NCBI GenBank assembly: GCA_031258255.1 | Contig: JAIRNC010000115.1 | Coordinates: 1-34,627 of the forward strand | From: Synergistaceae bacterium | Lineage (GTDB): Bacteria; Synergistota; Synergistia; Synergistales; Synergistaceae | Direction: 5' to 3' | DNA length: 34,627 nt | Shown here: one piece after another, positions 24,768-33,333 of the stretch | Position numbering within the stretch: the stretch's first letter is position 1 | Layout of the letters: the number at the start of each line of letters is the position of its first letter | Translations under genes and position numbers: made by a program | Notes under the pieces: generated by a model | What the model saw: only the letters and a program-made list of their open reading frames with translations | The model's database searches: none | Told to the model about the DNA's origin: nothing

Positions 24768-25550
24768 TCAACCCTTCTGCTCGTTCCTCTGCATAAAGGG
24801 CTTGATGAGGTCGATCGGCACCGGGAAGATCGTGGTGGAGTTCTTGTCCACGGATATCTCCCTGAGCGTCTGGAGGTAGCGCAGCTGGAGCGTCATCGGC
24901 GAGCGCTCCATCGTCTCGGAGGCCTGTGTCAGCTTTTCAGCGGCCTGGAGCTCGCCCTCGGCGGCTATTATCTTAGCCCTCCGCTCACGCTCCGCCTCGG
25001 CCTGGCGCGCCATCGCGCGCTTCATGCCCTCCGGCAGCTCCAGCTCCTTCAGTTCGACGGCGCTCACCTTTATCCCCCACGGGTCGGTCCGCTCGTCGAT
25101 GATCTGTTGCAGCTCCATGTTGATCTTGTCACGCGCTGACAGGACGTCGTCCAACTCCGCGCGCCCGATTACGGATCGGAGCGTCGTCTGCGCGAGCTGG
25201 CTCGTCGCCATTATATAATCCTCCACCTCGACCATGGACTTGGAGGGATCCAGCACGCGGAAGTAGATGACGGCGTTCACCTTGATCGGGACGTTGTCCT
25301 TCGTGATGACCTCCTGAACAGGCACGTCGAGCGTCACGACGCGGAGGTCGACCCGCAGCGTCCTGTCTATCCACGGGATCACGATGATAAGGCCAGGCCC
25401 CTTCGAACCCCAGAGCCGCCCGAGCCGGAATACGACCAGCCGCTGGTACTCTGGGACGATCCTGAAAGCCGACGAGAAGAAGAGGATCAATATAAAAATC
25501 ACGCCGATGAACGAACCCATGTTGAAAATGCCGCTTATAATACCGCCCAT
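24768..25550 (-). CDS. Slipin (SPFH/band 7 stomatin-like) membrane protein
   Basis: The 260-residue protein has a membrane anchor near residues 10-30, then an SPFH domain: [49 protein letters not shown], and later [22 protein letters not shown] helical Glu/Ala/Arg-rich segment ([14 protein letters not shown]) probably oligomerises. Slipins form membrane scaffolds and are substrates of NfeD proteases; the protease gene lies directly upstream (55-base gap). AGGGGGAA precedes the ATG. It is the last gene of a long minus-strand run. Confidence 0.95.
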   Translation of the reverse strand: MGGIISGIFNMGSFIGVIFILILFFSSAFRIVPEYQRLVVFRLGRLWGSKGPGLIIVIPWIDRTLRVDLRVVTLDVPVQEVITKDNVPIKVNAVIYFRVLDPSKSMVEVEDYIMATSQLAQTTLRSVIGRAELDDVLSARDKINMELQQIIDERTDPWGIKVSAVELKELELPEGMKRAMARQAEAERERRAKIIAAEGELQAAEKLTQASETMERSPMTLQLRYLQTLREISVDKNSTTIFPVPIDLIKPFMQRNEQKG

Positions 25551-25605
25551 TAAAATTCCCCCTATTTATAAATAAAAATACACGCTGCGATGACACAAGC
25601 CCTGT

Positions 25606-26979
25606 TCAGCCTTTCCTTATCAGCTTCACGAACAGCGTTAGCGATTCCACCAGCACCACCTCCACCTCGTCGCCCTCCGCGAGCTCGGTCTGCGGATCCA
25701 GGGGCATCACCCTCCAATACTCGCCGTGTACGAAGGCCATGAAGCTCCGATCCGTCCTGCCGCTTATCTTAAGCCTCTCGCCGATCAGGGCGTCCAGGCC
25801 GGAGGCGGGCTTTTTGCGGAGCGCCTTCACGGCCAGCCTGGCGATGAGCAGGAATATAGCGGCGATCACCAGCGTGACGCCTACGACGAAGCCCGTCGAA
25901 AGGTTCAGGAGCTCGGCGCCGGGCGCGTCAAAGAGCATGAGCCCGCCGGCTAGCATGGCAGCGATCCCCACCGCGGCGATTATCCCCATCCCGCCCAGGG
26001 CGATGTCCAGCGTAACGAGCAGTATGCCCCCCACTAGGAGGGCAATGCCGGCGAAGTTGACCGGGAGGACCCGCATACCGTAGGCGGCCATCAGCAGGAG
26101 CACCCCGCCGGTAGCCCCCATCACGAAGCCTCCGGGCGCCCTCGCCTCCAGGATGATCAAAAAAATCCCAGCCAAAAGCGCCAAATAGGCTATGTCAGGG
26201 CGGGAAAATAGCTCCAGCGCCCTCAGGCGGAGCGTCATCTCTATGCGCGTCACGTCCCTGTTCTCGGCCGATATGATCCTCGGGTGCCCCTTGACATCCA
26301 CGACCATCCCGTCGAGCTGCTCGAACAGCTCCTCCTCGCTGGCCGCGATGAAGTCGATAACGCCCTTCTCCAGTGCCTCTCTGGCCGTAAACGACGCGCT
26401 CTCGGTCACCATGGACTCGGCCGCCTCGACGTTTCTCCCCCGCTCCTGCGCGAAGGAGCGCATCTTGGCGGTAAGGTCGTTCGTGATCTTTTTCTTAACG
26501 TCGCCCTCCTCGATGTCGCCTCCCCCCGTCACCGGGTGAGCTGCGCCGATGTTCGTCCCAGGCGCCATGACAGCGACGTGGGCGGACTGCGCGATGAACG
26601 CCCCGGCTGACGCGGCCCTCGCGCCGGATGGCGTCACCCAGACCACCACCGGGAAATCTGCCTCGGCGATCAAGGTCATTATTTCGGACATCGAGTCCAC
26701 CAGCCCGCCAGGCGTGTTCATCCTGAATACCAGCACAGAGTCCTCCCCCCTGCCGATGGCCTTAAACACGCTCTGTACGTGTTCCTCCAGCGGGACGCCG
26801 ACTGTGCCGTTGATGTCGGCGATGAAGAACTTCGTGCCGGAAGCGCCGCTGTGCGCGGACGCGTCATCGGAGACCGCCGCTGCCAGGTCTGCGGACACTG
26901 CGGCACCCGACGGCGCGCAGACGAGCGCCGAAATGGCTAGACAGAGAATGAGCGAGGCGACGCACTGCGGTTTTCTCAT
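25606..26979 (-). CDS. Long NfeD-family membrane serine protease
   Basis: The 457-residue protein has a signal peptide (residues 1-27), a ClpP-class serine protease domain (about 48-230) and a C-terminal part with several membrane helices (about 235-385) plus an OB-like NfeD domain at the end. The nucleophile is Ser124 in GARAASAGAF; the catalytic lysine is probably Lys164 in KKKITND, 40 residues later, close to the spacing in the archaeal homologue. MNTPGGLVDSM is another family motif. Long NfeD proteins cleave the C-terminus of slipins, and the slipin gene follows. Its ATG overlaps the radA stop (ATGA), so the two are translationally coupled. Confidence 0.94.
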   Translation of the reverse strand: MRKPQCVASLILCLAISALVCAPSGAAVSADLAAAVSDDASAHSGASGTKFFIADINGTVGVPLEEHVQSVFKAIGRGEDSVLVFRMNTPGGLVDSMSEIMTLIAEADFPVVVWVTPSGARAASAGAFIAQSAHVAVMAPGTNIGAAHPVTGGGDIEEGDVKKKITNDLTAKMRSFAQERGRNVEAAESMVTESASFTAREALEKGVIDFIAASEEELFEQLDGMVVDVKGHPRIISAENRDVTRIEMTLRLRALELFSRPDIAYLALLAGIFLIILEARAPGGFVMGATGGVLLLMAAYGMRVLPVNFAGIALLVGGILLVTLDIALGGMGIIAAVGIAAMLAGGLMLFDAPGAELLNLSTGFVVGVTLVIAAIFLLIARLAVKALRKKPASGLDALIGERLKISGRTDRSFMAFVHGEYWRVMPLDPQTELAEGDEVEVVLVESLTLFVKLIRKG

Positions 26980-28328
26980 TTTAAAAACCTCTCCAGCATG
27001 GCTGAAACACTCCCAACTTTGATTATCAGGAAGCCGTCCTGTCCCTCTGGCTTCTCCGCCGGATCCCGCGCGCTCATGACCGCCGCCTTGAAACCGAGCC
27101 TCGCCGCCTCCCTCACGCGCAGGCTGGACTTGGCCGTGGGGCGGATCTCACCAGCGAGGCCCACCTCCCCGATGAAGCAGACGCCCTCCGGGAGCGCCAC
27201 GTCCCGAAACGATGAGGCCAGCGCCGCGCAGATCGAGAGGTCAGCGGCCGGGTCCTGAAGCGAGAGCCCCCCCGCGACGTTTACATACACGTCGCTGTTC
27301 CTTGAAAATATACCACATCTCCGCTCCAGGACAGCGAGTAGAAGCTGCAGCCTGTTGACCTCTATCCCCCGCGCCGTCCGTTTCGGATAGGGGAACGGGG
27401 TGGCGCAGGACAGCGCCTGGATCTCGGCGACAAGCGGGCGCGAACCCTCCAGCGAGACCCCGGCGGCGACGCCAGGCGTTCCAACCGATCCAGCCATCCC
27501 CCAGTACATCCTGCTCGGGTCGGTGACAGCGGCCAGGCCCCCTTCGGTCATCTCGAATATCCCCAGCTCGTCCGTGGCGCCGTACCGGTTCTTTTCTGCG
27601 CGGAGGAGCCTGTGCGACGAGTTCCTCTCCCCGGAGAAGAGCAGCACTACGTCCACCATGTGTTCTAAGATCTTAGGCCCGGCGATGGTGCCCTGCTTCG
27701 TTATATGCCCCACCATAACCATCGGTATCGACAGAGATTTAGCGGTCATGGCGGCGCGGGAGGCCACGTTGCGAACCTGGCTCGGAGAGCCTGACCACCC
27801 GCTCTCGCCCTCTATCCTGAACGCTTGCACGGAATCCACCACGAGAAACTCGTAGCCCGCGGCGGCTTCGAGCATCGACAGCAGATCCGCGTCGCAGAGC
27901 AGATCCACGTTTTTCTCGGAAATGCCCAGACGCCTGGCCCGCATCGCGAGCTGCCCGGCCGACTCCTCGCCGGAGATGTAAAGGACGCGATGCCCACCCT
28001 TAGCGATAAAGGCGCAGGCTTGGAGCAGCAGCGTGGACTTCCCCACCCCTGGCTCCCCTCCCAGCAGGACGACGCCGCCCTTGACCCATCCGCCGCCCAG
28101 CACCCTGTCCAGCTCCGCTATGCCAGACGGCACGCGCTCCTCTGGCTTCACGTCGAGGCTCGCTATGGGTTTGGCGGTGACGCGCGACACGGCGGACCCG
28201 CCCGACGGCGCGGGAGCTTCCTCTGACATCGTGCCCCATTCGCCGCAGCCCGGACACCTGCCGACCAGCGTAAGGCTCATGTAGCCGCACTCCGAACAGA
28301 GATATCTCGCGGCGCTTTTTTTTGCCAT
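26976..28328 (-). CDS. radA: DNA repair protein RadA
   Basis: The 450-residue RecA-like protein helps branch migration during recombination. An N-terminal zinc finger uses Cys11, Cys14, Cys25 and Cys28, the Walker A GGEPGVGKST is at 90-99, the RadA-specific KNRYG motif is in EKNRYGAT, and a Lon-like C-terminal domain contains NVAGGLSLQDPAAD and FIGEVGLAGEIRP. Length and domains are normal. The stop overlaps nfeD and the start lies 28 bases after the PHP gene. Confidence 0.97.
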   Translation of the reverse strand: MAKKSAARYLCSECGYMSLTLVGRCPGCGEWGTMSEEAPAPSGGSAVSRVTAKPIASLDVKPEERVPSGIAELDRVLGGGWVKGGVVLLGGEPGVGKSTLLLQACAFIAKGGHRVLYISGEESAGQLAMRARRLGISEKNVDLLCDADLLSMLEAAAGYEFLVVDSVQAFRIEGESGWSGSPSQVRNVASRAAMTAKSLSIPMVMVGHITKQGTIAGPKILEHMVDVVLLFSGERNSSHRLLRAEKNRYGATDELGIFEMTEGGLAAVTDPSRMYWGMAGSVGTPGVAAGVSLEGSRPLVAEIQALSCATPFPYPKRTARGIEVNRLQLLLAVLERRCGIFSRNSDVYVNVAGGLSLQDPAADLSICAALASSFRDVALPEGVCFIGEVGLAGEIRPTAKSSLRVREAARLGFKAAVMSARDPAEKPEGQDGFLIIKVGSVSAMLERFLK

Positions 28329-28356
28329 ATCCGTCAGCCCCGAGCCAAACGCCGTC

Positions 28357-29115
28357 TCAGCCCCAGGGCCATGAGACGCGCCGGCCGCCTTCGCCGCGGA
28401 GCGCGAGCCGTATCTCCGCGAACGTCGGCGCTTCCAGGTACATCTTGGTGCAATGCGCCCTGCCTAGGTCGTCCAGCATGTGGGCGTCGGACGACCTTAT
28501 GAACGCCCTCCGGGCGTAACGCCCCTTCCACGCGTCGGCCTTGGCGGAATCCAGACGCCACGACAGCTCGAACGCGTCTGCCGGGTAATCGTCGGGAAAC
28601 GGCCCCAGCACGGCGGGATAGGAGAACGACGGCCTGTCCACGTGTGCCAGTATAGCAAGCCCGCCCGACGCTCTCGTCTCCCGCACCACCGTGTCCACGT
28701 CGTAACCTACGCCCTGGACGAGCAGCACGCCCTCCATGCGGAGGATGCCGTTGTCCTTGTCTATCACCGCCTGATCGCCAAAAATGTCCGGATCGTTGGC
28801 AGTGGGGGGCATTTTAGCCCAGCGTCTGCGGAGCCACTCCTGAAATGCCCGCGCGAGAGCGTAATCCGGGAAAACAGCCAGGACGTGGATATCCTCGGCG
28901 GTCTGCACCTCTATCCCGGGCAGGACGACCGGACAGCCCATGGCGCGCTCAGAAATGGCCGGGAAGTTGTCCGAGCTGTTATGGTCGGATACCGCGATGA
29001 TGTCTATCCCAGCCTTCCTCGCCGCCTCCACGATCTCAGGCGCGCCCATCTCCAGCTCACCGCAGGGGGAGAGCGCCGTATGCACGTGGAGGTCCACCCA
29101 ATAAGGATTCAGCAC
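28357..29115 (-). CDS. PHP-domain phosphoesterase
   Basis: The start is placed at GTG 29115, which overlaps the TAG of the preceding gene (TAGTG); the open frame continues to 29205 and ATG 29151 is an alternative without a ribosome site. The 252-residue PHP domain has the metal-binding motifs DLHVHTALSPCG, VSDHNSSDN, AHVDRPSF and SSDAH. Such domains hydrolyse phosphoesters; a nucleotide or polynucleotide substrate is unknown. PHP genes accompany DRTGG and hydrogenase-like genes in related bacteria, suggesting a signalling role. Confidence 0.9.
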   Translation of the reverse strand: MLNPYWVDLHVHTALSPCGELEMGAPEIVEAARKAGIDIIAVSDHNSSDNFPAISERAMGCPVVLPGIEVQTAEDIHVLAVFPDYALARAFQEWLRRRWAKMPPTANDPDIFGDQAVIDKDNGILRMEGVLLVQGVGYDVDTVVRETRASGGLAILAHVDRPSFSYPAVLGPFPDDYPADAFELSWRLDSAKADAWKGRYARRAFIRSSDAHMLDDLGRAHCTKMYLEAPTFAEIRLALRGEGGRRVSWPWG

Positions 29116-29459
29116 TAGCCTGAAATCCCCAGCCGCCCCAGCTTCACGCATGTATCGAAGACAGAGGCCGCCGCGCTCACGAGCGCTATGCCCTCCGCGC
29201 GGCACCGCTCGAAGAGGTCCGCCGCCGGCTCGCGACCGGAGGCAATTATTATTATCGGGATATCCTTGAGGACGGCCACAGCAGCGACGTTCAGGTGCGT
29301 CTGGACGGTAATCCAGGCCGCGCCATCCGCATCGCTCCCCATCACGAAGCTCAAGAGGTCGCCCACTGCCGCGCGCTCTACCTCGCGGTCCATATCCCCC
29401 GGGACGTGTACCTTTGCGTCAATCTCCGCGCAGAGCTCGCTTATCCGTACAGAAGCCAA
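29115..29459 (-). CDS. DRTGG-domain protein
   Basis: The 114-residue protein is almost entirely a DRTGG domain, a fold of unknown function also found in Pta and some CBS proteins. The segment VLKDIPIIIIASGREPAADLFERC and the later GIALVSAAASVFDTCVKLGRLG match. It starts at TTG 29459 with GGGGGTGA upstream, 4 bases after the hydrogenase-like gene, and its stop overlaps the PHP start. A second DRTGG gene lies at 31260-31625. Confidence 0.85.
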   Translation of the reverse strand: MASVRISELCAEIDAKVHVPGDMDREVERAAVGDLLSFVMGSDADGAAWITVQTHLNVAAVAVLKDIPIIIIASGREPAADLFERCRAEGIALVSAAASVFDTCVKLGRLGISG

Positions 29460-29463
29460 ATCG

Positions 29464-30813
29464 TCACCCCCTTTGAGCGTTCACCTTTATGCTCTTCCCC
29501 GGCTGTATGCGCTTGAGCGCGTTCGGCTGCAGGTCGGCCAGGGAAATTATCTGGTTCGCCAAGGACGAGATGTCCTCCCTCAGCTTGAATATGCAGTCGG
29601 TTATCTCCCCCTGCTCGCGGGCCACGTCCTCGGCCATCGCCTTGCACGACGGCCTGCCGCATGCGCCGCAGTCTATGTGGGGGAGCTCTGCGAAGATGGC
29701 CTTCATCTGCTTCAGACGGTTCATGGCCTCCGGCAGGTCGCTCGAAAGCGGGAGCCTCTGACGCGACGGGATCGGCTCGCTAAGTCTCCACAGCTTCTCG
29801 TTTTCGAACATGGACTTGAGATGATCCTGCCTATCAGGCGAAAGCTGCCAGTTCGTCTCGATGTCCCTGTGCTTCATGTGGGCCAGGAAGCGCGATTCCG
29901 GCGCGGCGACACCCCCGAAGCACCCTATGTCGCAAGTCCTGCACTCCACAAAGTCCACGCCGCGCAGACGCCCCAGCTCGAGCTGTTCGAGCAGATCCAT
30001 GGTGTTGCGTAGGCCGGAAACGGCTATGACCCTCAAGTCCTTGCTCGCGAATCTCGTGATATGCCTGGACTCCCCTCCCCTGCTGGCCCACTCGGCGAAG
30101 CGCTTTGTGTCGGACTTGCCGCGCGGCGTGTCCGACGAGACCTTGACGCCGGAGGCCATGAGCGCGTGGACGACCTTTCGCATTGAGACTATGTGCTGTA
30201 TCGGGGAGGGCTGGCGTCCTACGGGATCGCGCACCATCGTTATCTTCGCGGGGCATGGGACGATGAGCGTGAGCGGGGCGAAGGACTTGGTTCTCTTGCG
30301 CCACATCTCGGCCGCTATCTCCAGAGGGTTCTCCACGACTATGAGGCGGCTCAGTAGTTCCGGGTATTCCAGCTGTATCAGCCTCACTACCGCGGGGCAG
30401 TAAGTGGATATGACCGGGAGCTGATCCTTAGACATGCGCTCTATCGTCCTGGCGGCCGCGTAAGCGCTCAGGTCGAACGCGTCCTCTATGTCCTCCACCA
30501 GGAGGTCGATCCCGTTCTGGGACAGCGCTTCCTTCGCCAGCTCAGGATACCAGTACGACCCGAACTGCGCGAAGAACGTGGGGTCGGGGATGGCCGCCAC
30601 GTTGCCGTGGGCGCGGATGAGATCCCAGTCGTCGTCGTCGATGCCCAGGGCTTTCCTGTCACACGCCCTCAGGCACTCGCCGCAATCGACGCACAGATCC
30701 TTTATGATCGTAATCGAACCCGCTATGACGCGGATAGCTTCCGTCGGACATGATTTTATGCAATTGACGCAGCCGTGACAGGCCGAATAAGAAATTCTTA
30801 TGCTGTGCGCCAT
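29464..30813 (-). CDS. Iron-only hydrogenase-like regulatory protein with two ferredoxin-type clusters
   Basis: The 449-residue protein begins with two [4Fe-4S] ferredoxin motifs (Cys12/15/18/22 and Cys41/44/47/51). A [FeFe] hydrogenase large-subunit domain follows. Its motifs align with the H-cluster loops: STYCPAV at 136-142 (usually TSCCP), VPCPAK at 185-190, and CRTCDIGC at 291-298. Cofactor cysteines are kept (Cys139, Cys187, Cys294, Cys298), as is Lys190, but the proton-transfer cysteine is Tyr138. A C-terminal four-cysteine module (DCGACGRPSC...C) ends the conserved part. No signal peptide is present. With the ATPase and DRTGG neighbours this resembles sensory-type hydrogenases rather than a bulk H2 enzyme. 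Confidence 0.85.
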   Translation of the reverse strand: MAHSIRISYSACHGCVNCIKSCPTEAIRVIAGSITIIKDLCVDCGECLRACDRKALGIDDDDWDLIRAHGNVAAIPDPTFFAQFGSYWYPELAKEALSQNGIDLLVEDIEDAFDLSAYAAARTIERMSKDQLPVISTYCPAVVRLIQLEYPELLSRLIVVENPLEIAAEMWRKRTKSFAPLTLIVPCPAKITMVRDPVGRQPSPIQHIVSMRKVVHALMASGVKVSSDTPRGKSDTKRFAEWASRGGESRHITRFASKDLRVIAVSGLRNTMDLLEQLELGRLRGVDFVECRTCDIGCFGGVAAPESRFLAHMKHRDIETNWQLSPDRQDHLKSMFENEKLWRLSEPIPSRQRLPLSSDLPEAMNRLKQMKAIFAELPHIDCGACGRPSCKAMAEDVAREQGEITDCIFKLREDISSLANQIISLADLQPNALKRIQPGKSIKVNAQRG

Positions 30814-30829
30814 GCCAGACTCAACTCCT

Positions 30830-31255
30830 TTACGGGAGGTTTATCACCGTCCTGAGAGTAGTTCCAGTGCCGACCTCCGTGAAAATCTCGAATACGTCGG
30901 CGTTACGCTTTATGTTGGGGAGGCCCATGCCCGCCCCGAAACCCATCTCGCGGGCCCGGTCCCCGGCCGTGGTAAAGCCCTCCTGCACCGCCTTTTCCAC
31001 GTCCGGGATCCCCGGGCCCTCGTCGATCGTCATCAGCTCTACCGACTCCTCGTCGATGTTCGCAACGATCTTCCCGCCGCCTCCGTGGATGACCAGGTTC
31101 ATCTCCGCCTCATAGGTTATGATGGCGGCCCTCCGCGAAATAGCTGTCGGGAGCCCCAGCATCTTGAGCGTCTCCTTCACGCTGTTAGAAGCGGCGCCGG
31201 CAGCCTGATAGTCGTCAGCGGCGACCTCGTACTCTAAATGGATGGGATCCGCCAC
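30830..31255 (-). CDS. RsbW-like ATP-binding (HATPase) regulator
   Basis: The 141-residue protein is a GHKL ATPase of the anti-sigma/serine kinase type. The N-box EAEMNLVIH and G1 box DEGPGIPD are clear, and the G2 box reads GFGAGMGLPNIK. There is no histidine-kinase dimerisation domain. RsbW-like proteins phosphorylate or bind a partner protein; no STAS or sigma partner is visible here. It starts at GTG 31255, 4 bases after the preceding DRTGG gene. Confidence 0.9.
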   Translation of the reverse strand: MADPIHLEYEVAADDYQAAGAASNSVKETLKMLGLPTAISRRAAIITYEAEMNLVIHGGGGKIVANIDEESVELMTIDEGPGIPDVEKAVQEGFTTAGDRAREMGFGAGMGLPNIKRNADVFEIFTEVGTGTTLRTVINLP

Positions 31256-31259
31256 TTGC

Positions 31260-31625
31260 CTATACCGGGGCGGAGTTCGCTTGAGTCGGCTTTACCCCCA
31301 TGGCATAAAGCAGCCCGCACGTGTGAAACATGTTGTGGCTCGACAGCACGAGCGGTATGCCGGCGCCCCTTGCCAGGGCGATGGTATCCTCCAGCGGGCA
31401 TTTTCCGCGCACGAACAGCACCGCCGGTATGTCCAGCATCTGGGCGGTCCTCACTATCTGAATGTTCGTGAGACCCGTGATCAGAAAAGCCCCGGGCGCG
31501 CAGAACGCGAGGACGTCGCTCATGAGGTCGCTGGCGAACGCGCCGTCTATTTCGACCGAAGCCAGACGTTCCTCACAGCAGAGCGTCTTCGTCTCCAGGA
31601 CACTCGCAATGTCGCCTAAGGTCAA
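31260..31625 (-). CDS. DRTGG-domain protein (second copy)
   Basis: The 121-residue protein has the DRTGG fold pattern, including GAFLITGLTNIQIVRTAQML and a later IPLVLSSHNMFHTCGLLYAMG. It starts at TTG 31625 behind GGGAGGCGAGG. It is only distantly similar to the DRTGG protein at 29115-29459. Position at the head of the hydrogenase-like cluster is like that in related anaerobes. Confidence 0.82.
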   Translation of the reverse strand: MTLGDIASVLETKTLCCEERLASVEIDGAFASDLMSDVLAFCAPGAFLITGLTNIQIVRTAQMLDIPAVLFVRGKCPLEDTIALARGAGIPLVLSSHNMFHTCGLLYAMGVKPTQANSAPV

Positions 31626-31668
31626 TTACCTCGCCTCCCTGAATAAAAATAGTTGCCAACGTAACATG

Positions 31669-32913
31669 TCATTCGATAACCTCCACGGAATAGACATCCA
31701 CGCTGGAGACAGGCTCAAAAGCCCTCCCCCCAACCTTCAAAACGCAGAATTTGCGCGACTTGGGCCTGTTTGTCCTTGGATCGATGGAGAGCATCTCGTC
31801 CATGAGCGGTATGCCGTCCGCCACAGAGAGAGCCTCCGCCACGGATGGCGCGCTTATAACCCGGGCGTTCACGAACCCGTCGATGGCCCATTTGCCCAGT
31901 GCATACGCCTTCGCAGCAGTGACTGGGTCGGCAAGCGCGCGGCCAAAAAGATCCCTCGCCTTTACGTCCATGACGTGCTTCCCCTCGTCGTTGTGATTCA
32001 ATATGTCGTCCTTGTCGACCAGGACGAGACCGTCAGCGTCAAGGAGTATGCTGTTTTTCACCCCGGAGAAGCAGACCGTCACGTCATTACGGCCGAGCGT
32101 GACCGTCCTCCACACGGACAGGGTGGAAAGGGAGTCCAGCCAGCTCGTTATCACGCCGGCGCCGGACGACACCGCCTCCCGCACCTGAGCGTCAAACCTG
32201 TTCTGTACCATCGCCGGCACAAAGTAGACGTGCGTCTGCACACCGTCCCTCCGCAGCATGTCGGCGTTTTTGCCTGCCCCCCGCGCGAGCTTTTCAGACA
32301 GCCCGTCCGTCATGATCACGACGGACCTGCCTGAAACGCCCTGCTTTGCGAAAGCGGCCAGTGCGTTGGCCCGAGCGAAGTAAGTGTAGTCGAGCGCGAA
32401 AAGGTAAGGGAACGGCGAGTCGTTAGCGGGGTTCTTTATAGCAATGTTCTCACCGCCGGCAAATATGACGGAAGGCCCCCGCTCCGCGCACAGGCGTTTC
32501 AGCTCGAGGTCCATCAGGTCGCCGCCGAAGCTCAGGATAGCGCAGGATTTCATGCCACGCCACGTCTCCACGCGCCTGGCGAGCTCGGCAGGGTCTGCTA
32601 CGGACGAGAACATGAACGTCACCTCGAAGCCATTTATGGCCTCCCGGGAGAGCGAGATCTCGCGTTCGGCGGCGCGGAGGCCGTATTTTATCGACTCCCC
32701 GGAAGGGCTGCCCCAGCCTTCTGGCGGCTGGATGACTATGACGGGCCAGGACCACCCCTCCTTGACCCCTGAAAGGTCAGTCTCCCCCCCGCCGATAGGC
32801 GCGGCATGGGCGGCGCGGATGAAAAAGGCAAAAAAAACGAGCAGGCCGCAAATGCACGCCCTCACAGCGGCATACGCGGACGAATCCGTCTGACTCAGCC
32901 TGATATCCCCCAT
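31669..32913 (-). CDS. Periplasmic binding protein, type 1 fold (ABC-type substrate-binding)
   Basis: The 414-residue protein has a signal peptide (about residues 18-38, ending AAHAA) and two Rossmann-like lobes of the branched-chain amino-acid/receptor-type binding proteins: YGLRAAEREIS, then SFGGDLMDLELKRLC, FALDYTYFARANALAAFAKQ and SGRSVVIMTD. Its ligand is unknown and no transporter genes are near. GGGGGGA lies 7 bases before the ATG. It is 43 bases upstream of the DRTGG gene, so it probably heads the same operon. Confidence 0.8.
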   Translation of the reverse strand: MGDIRLSQTDSSAYAAVRACICGLLVFFAFFIRAAHAAPIGGGETDLSGVKEGWSWPVIVIQPPEGWGSPSGESIKYGLRAAEREISLSREAINGFEVTFMFSSVADPAELARRVETWRGMKSCAILSFGGDLMDLELKRLCAERGPSVIFAGGENIAIKNPANDSPFPYLFALDYTYFARANALAAFAKQGVSGRSVVIMTDGLSEKLARGAGKNADMLRRDGVQTHVYFVPAMVQNRFDAQVREAVSSGAGVITSWLDSLSTLSVWRTVTLGRNDVTVCFSGVKNSILLDADGLVLVDKDDILNHNDEGKHVMDVKARDLFGRALADPVTAAKAYALGKWAIDGFVNARVISAPSVAEALSVADGIPLMDEMLSIDPRTNRPKSRKFCVLKVGGRAFEPVSSVDVYSVEVIE

Positions 32914-33107
32914 CTTGCCGTCCCCCCAAGCGCGTTCTCATACAAACGTCCGGCAATGCAGCCGCCACGGTTATAATATAACACAACAGCGGCCCTTTCA
33001 TAGCTGTTTCACTCATCAGGCATCAGACCAGGCTTGTCAAGACAGCAGTTTCTAAAATATCAATGCGAAATTCGTATATCACCGTTTATATTTGTCTATC
33101 AACATCG

Positions 33108-33302
33108 TTATATTACCTTTTCACGCTCAATCTTGCCAATCGTTTTCGTTTCTTTTCTTCTGCGTTGCCACTCGCGCTGATATTTTCTCTGGTATTCGCG
33201 ATGTTTCTGCAGTTTCTCCTTTTCGACCTGTGTCTTATTCGGTCTTGGGCTGAAAGCATGACAAATGACACACAGCGTTTCTGCATTGCAAATGTATGAC
33301 AT
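33108..33302 (-). CDS. Doubtful small basic protein with paired cysteines
   Basis: ATG 33302 opens a 64-residue frame with CNAETLCVICH followed by a Lys/Arg/Gln-rich helix (KHREYQRKYQREWQRRR). Such helices occur in small phage or HNH-related proteins, but no HNH core is present and there is no ribosome site. The codons are AT-rich. It opposes the toxin-antitoxin promoter, so it may be a chance frame or a remnant. Confidence 0.22.
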   Translation of the reverse strand: MSYICNAETLCVICHAFSPRPNKTQVEKEKLQKHREYQRKYQREWQRRRKETKTIGKIEREKVI

Positions 33303-33314
33303 TCGTGATATTTT
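33286..33314 (+). promoter_or_regulatory. Toxin-antitoxin promoter with palindromic operator
   Basis: TTGCAA (33286-33291), 17 bases, TATTTT (33309-33314). The inverted repeat AATGT-ATG-ACATT (33291-33303) lies inside it and could be the binding site for RelB-type autorepression. Confidence 0.5.
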
Positions 33315-33333
33315 GGATGAGAGGTGATCGGCC

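Noticed and set aside
33063-33299. 78-codon hydrophobic plus-strand open frame before the antitoxin
   Set aside because: AT-rich sequence naturally gives Phe/Leu-rich frames; no ribosome site, and it overlaps the toxin-antitoxin promoter.
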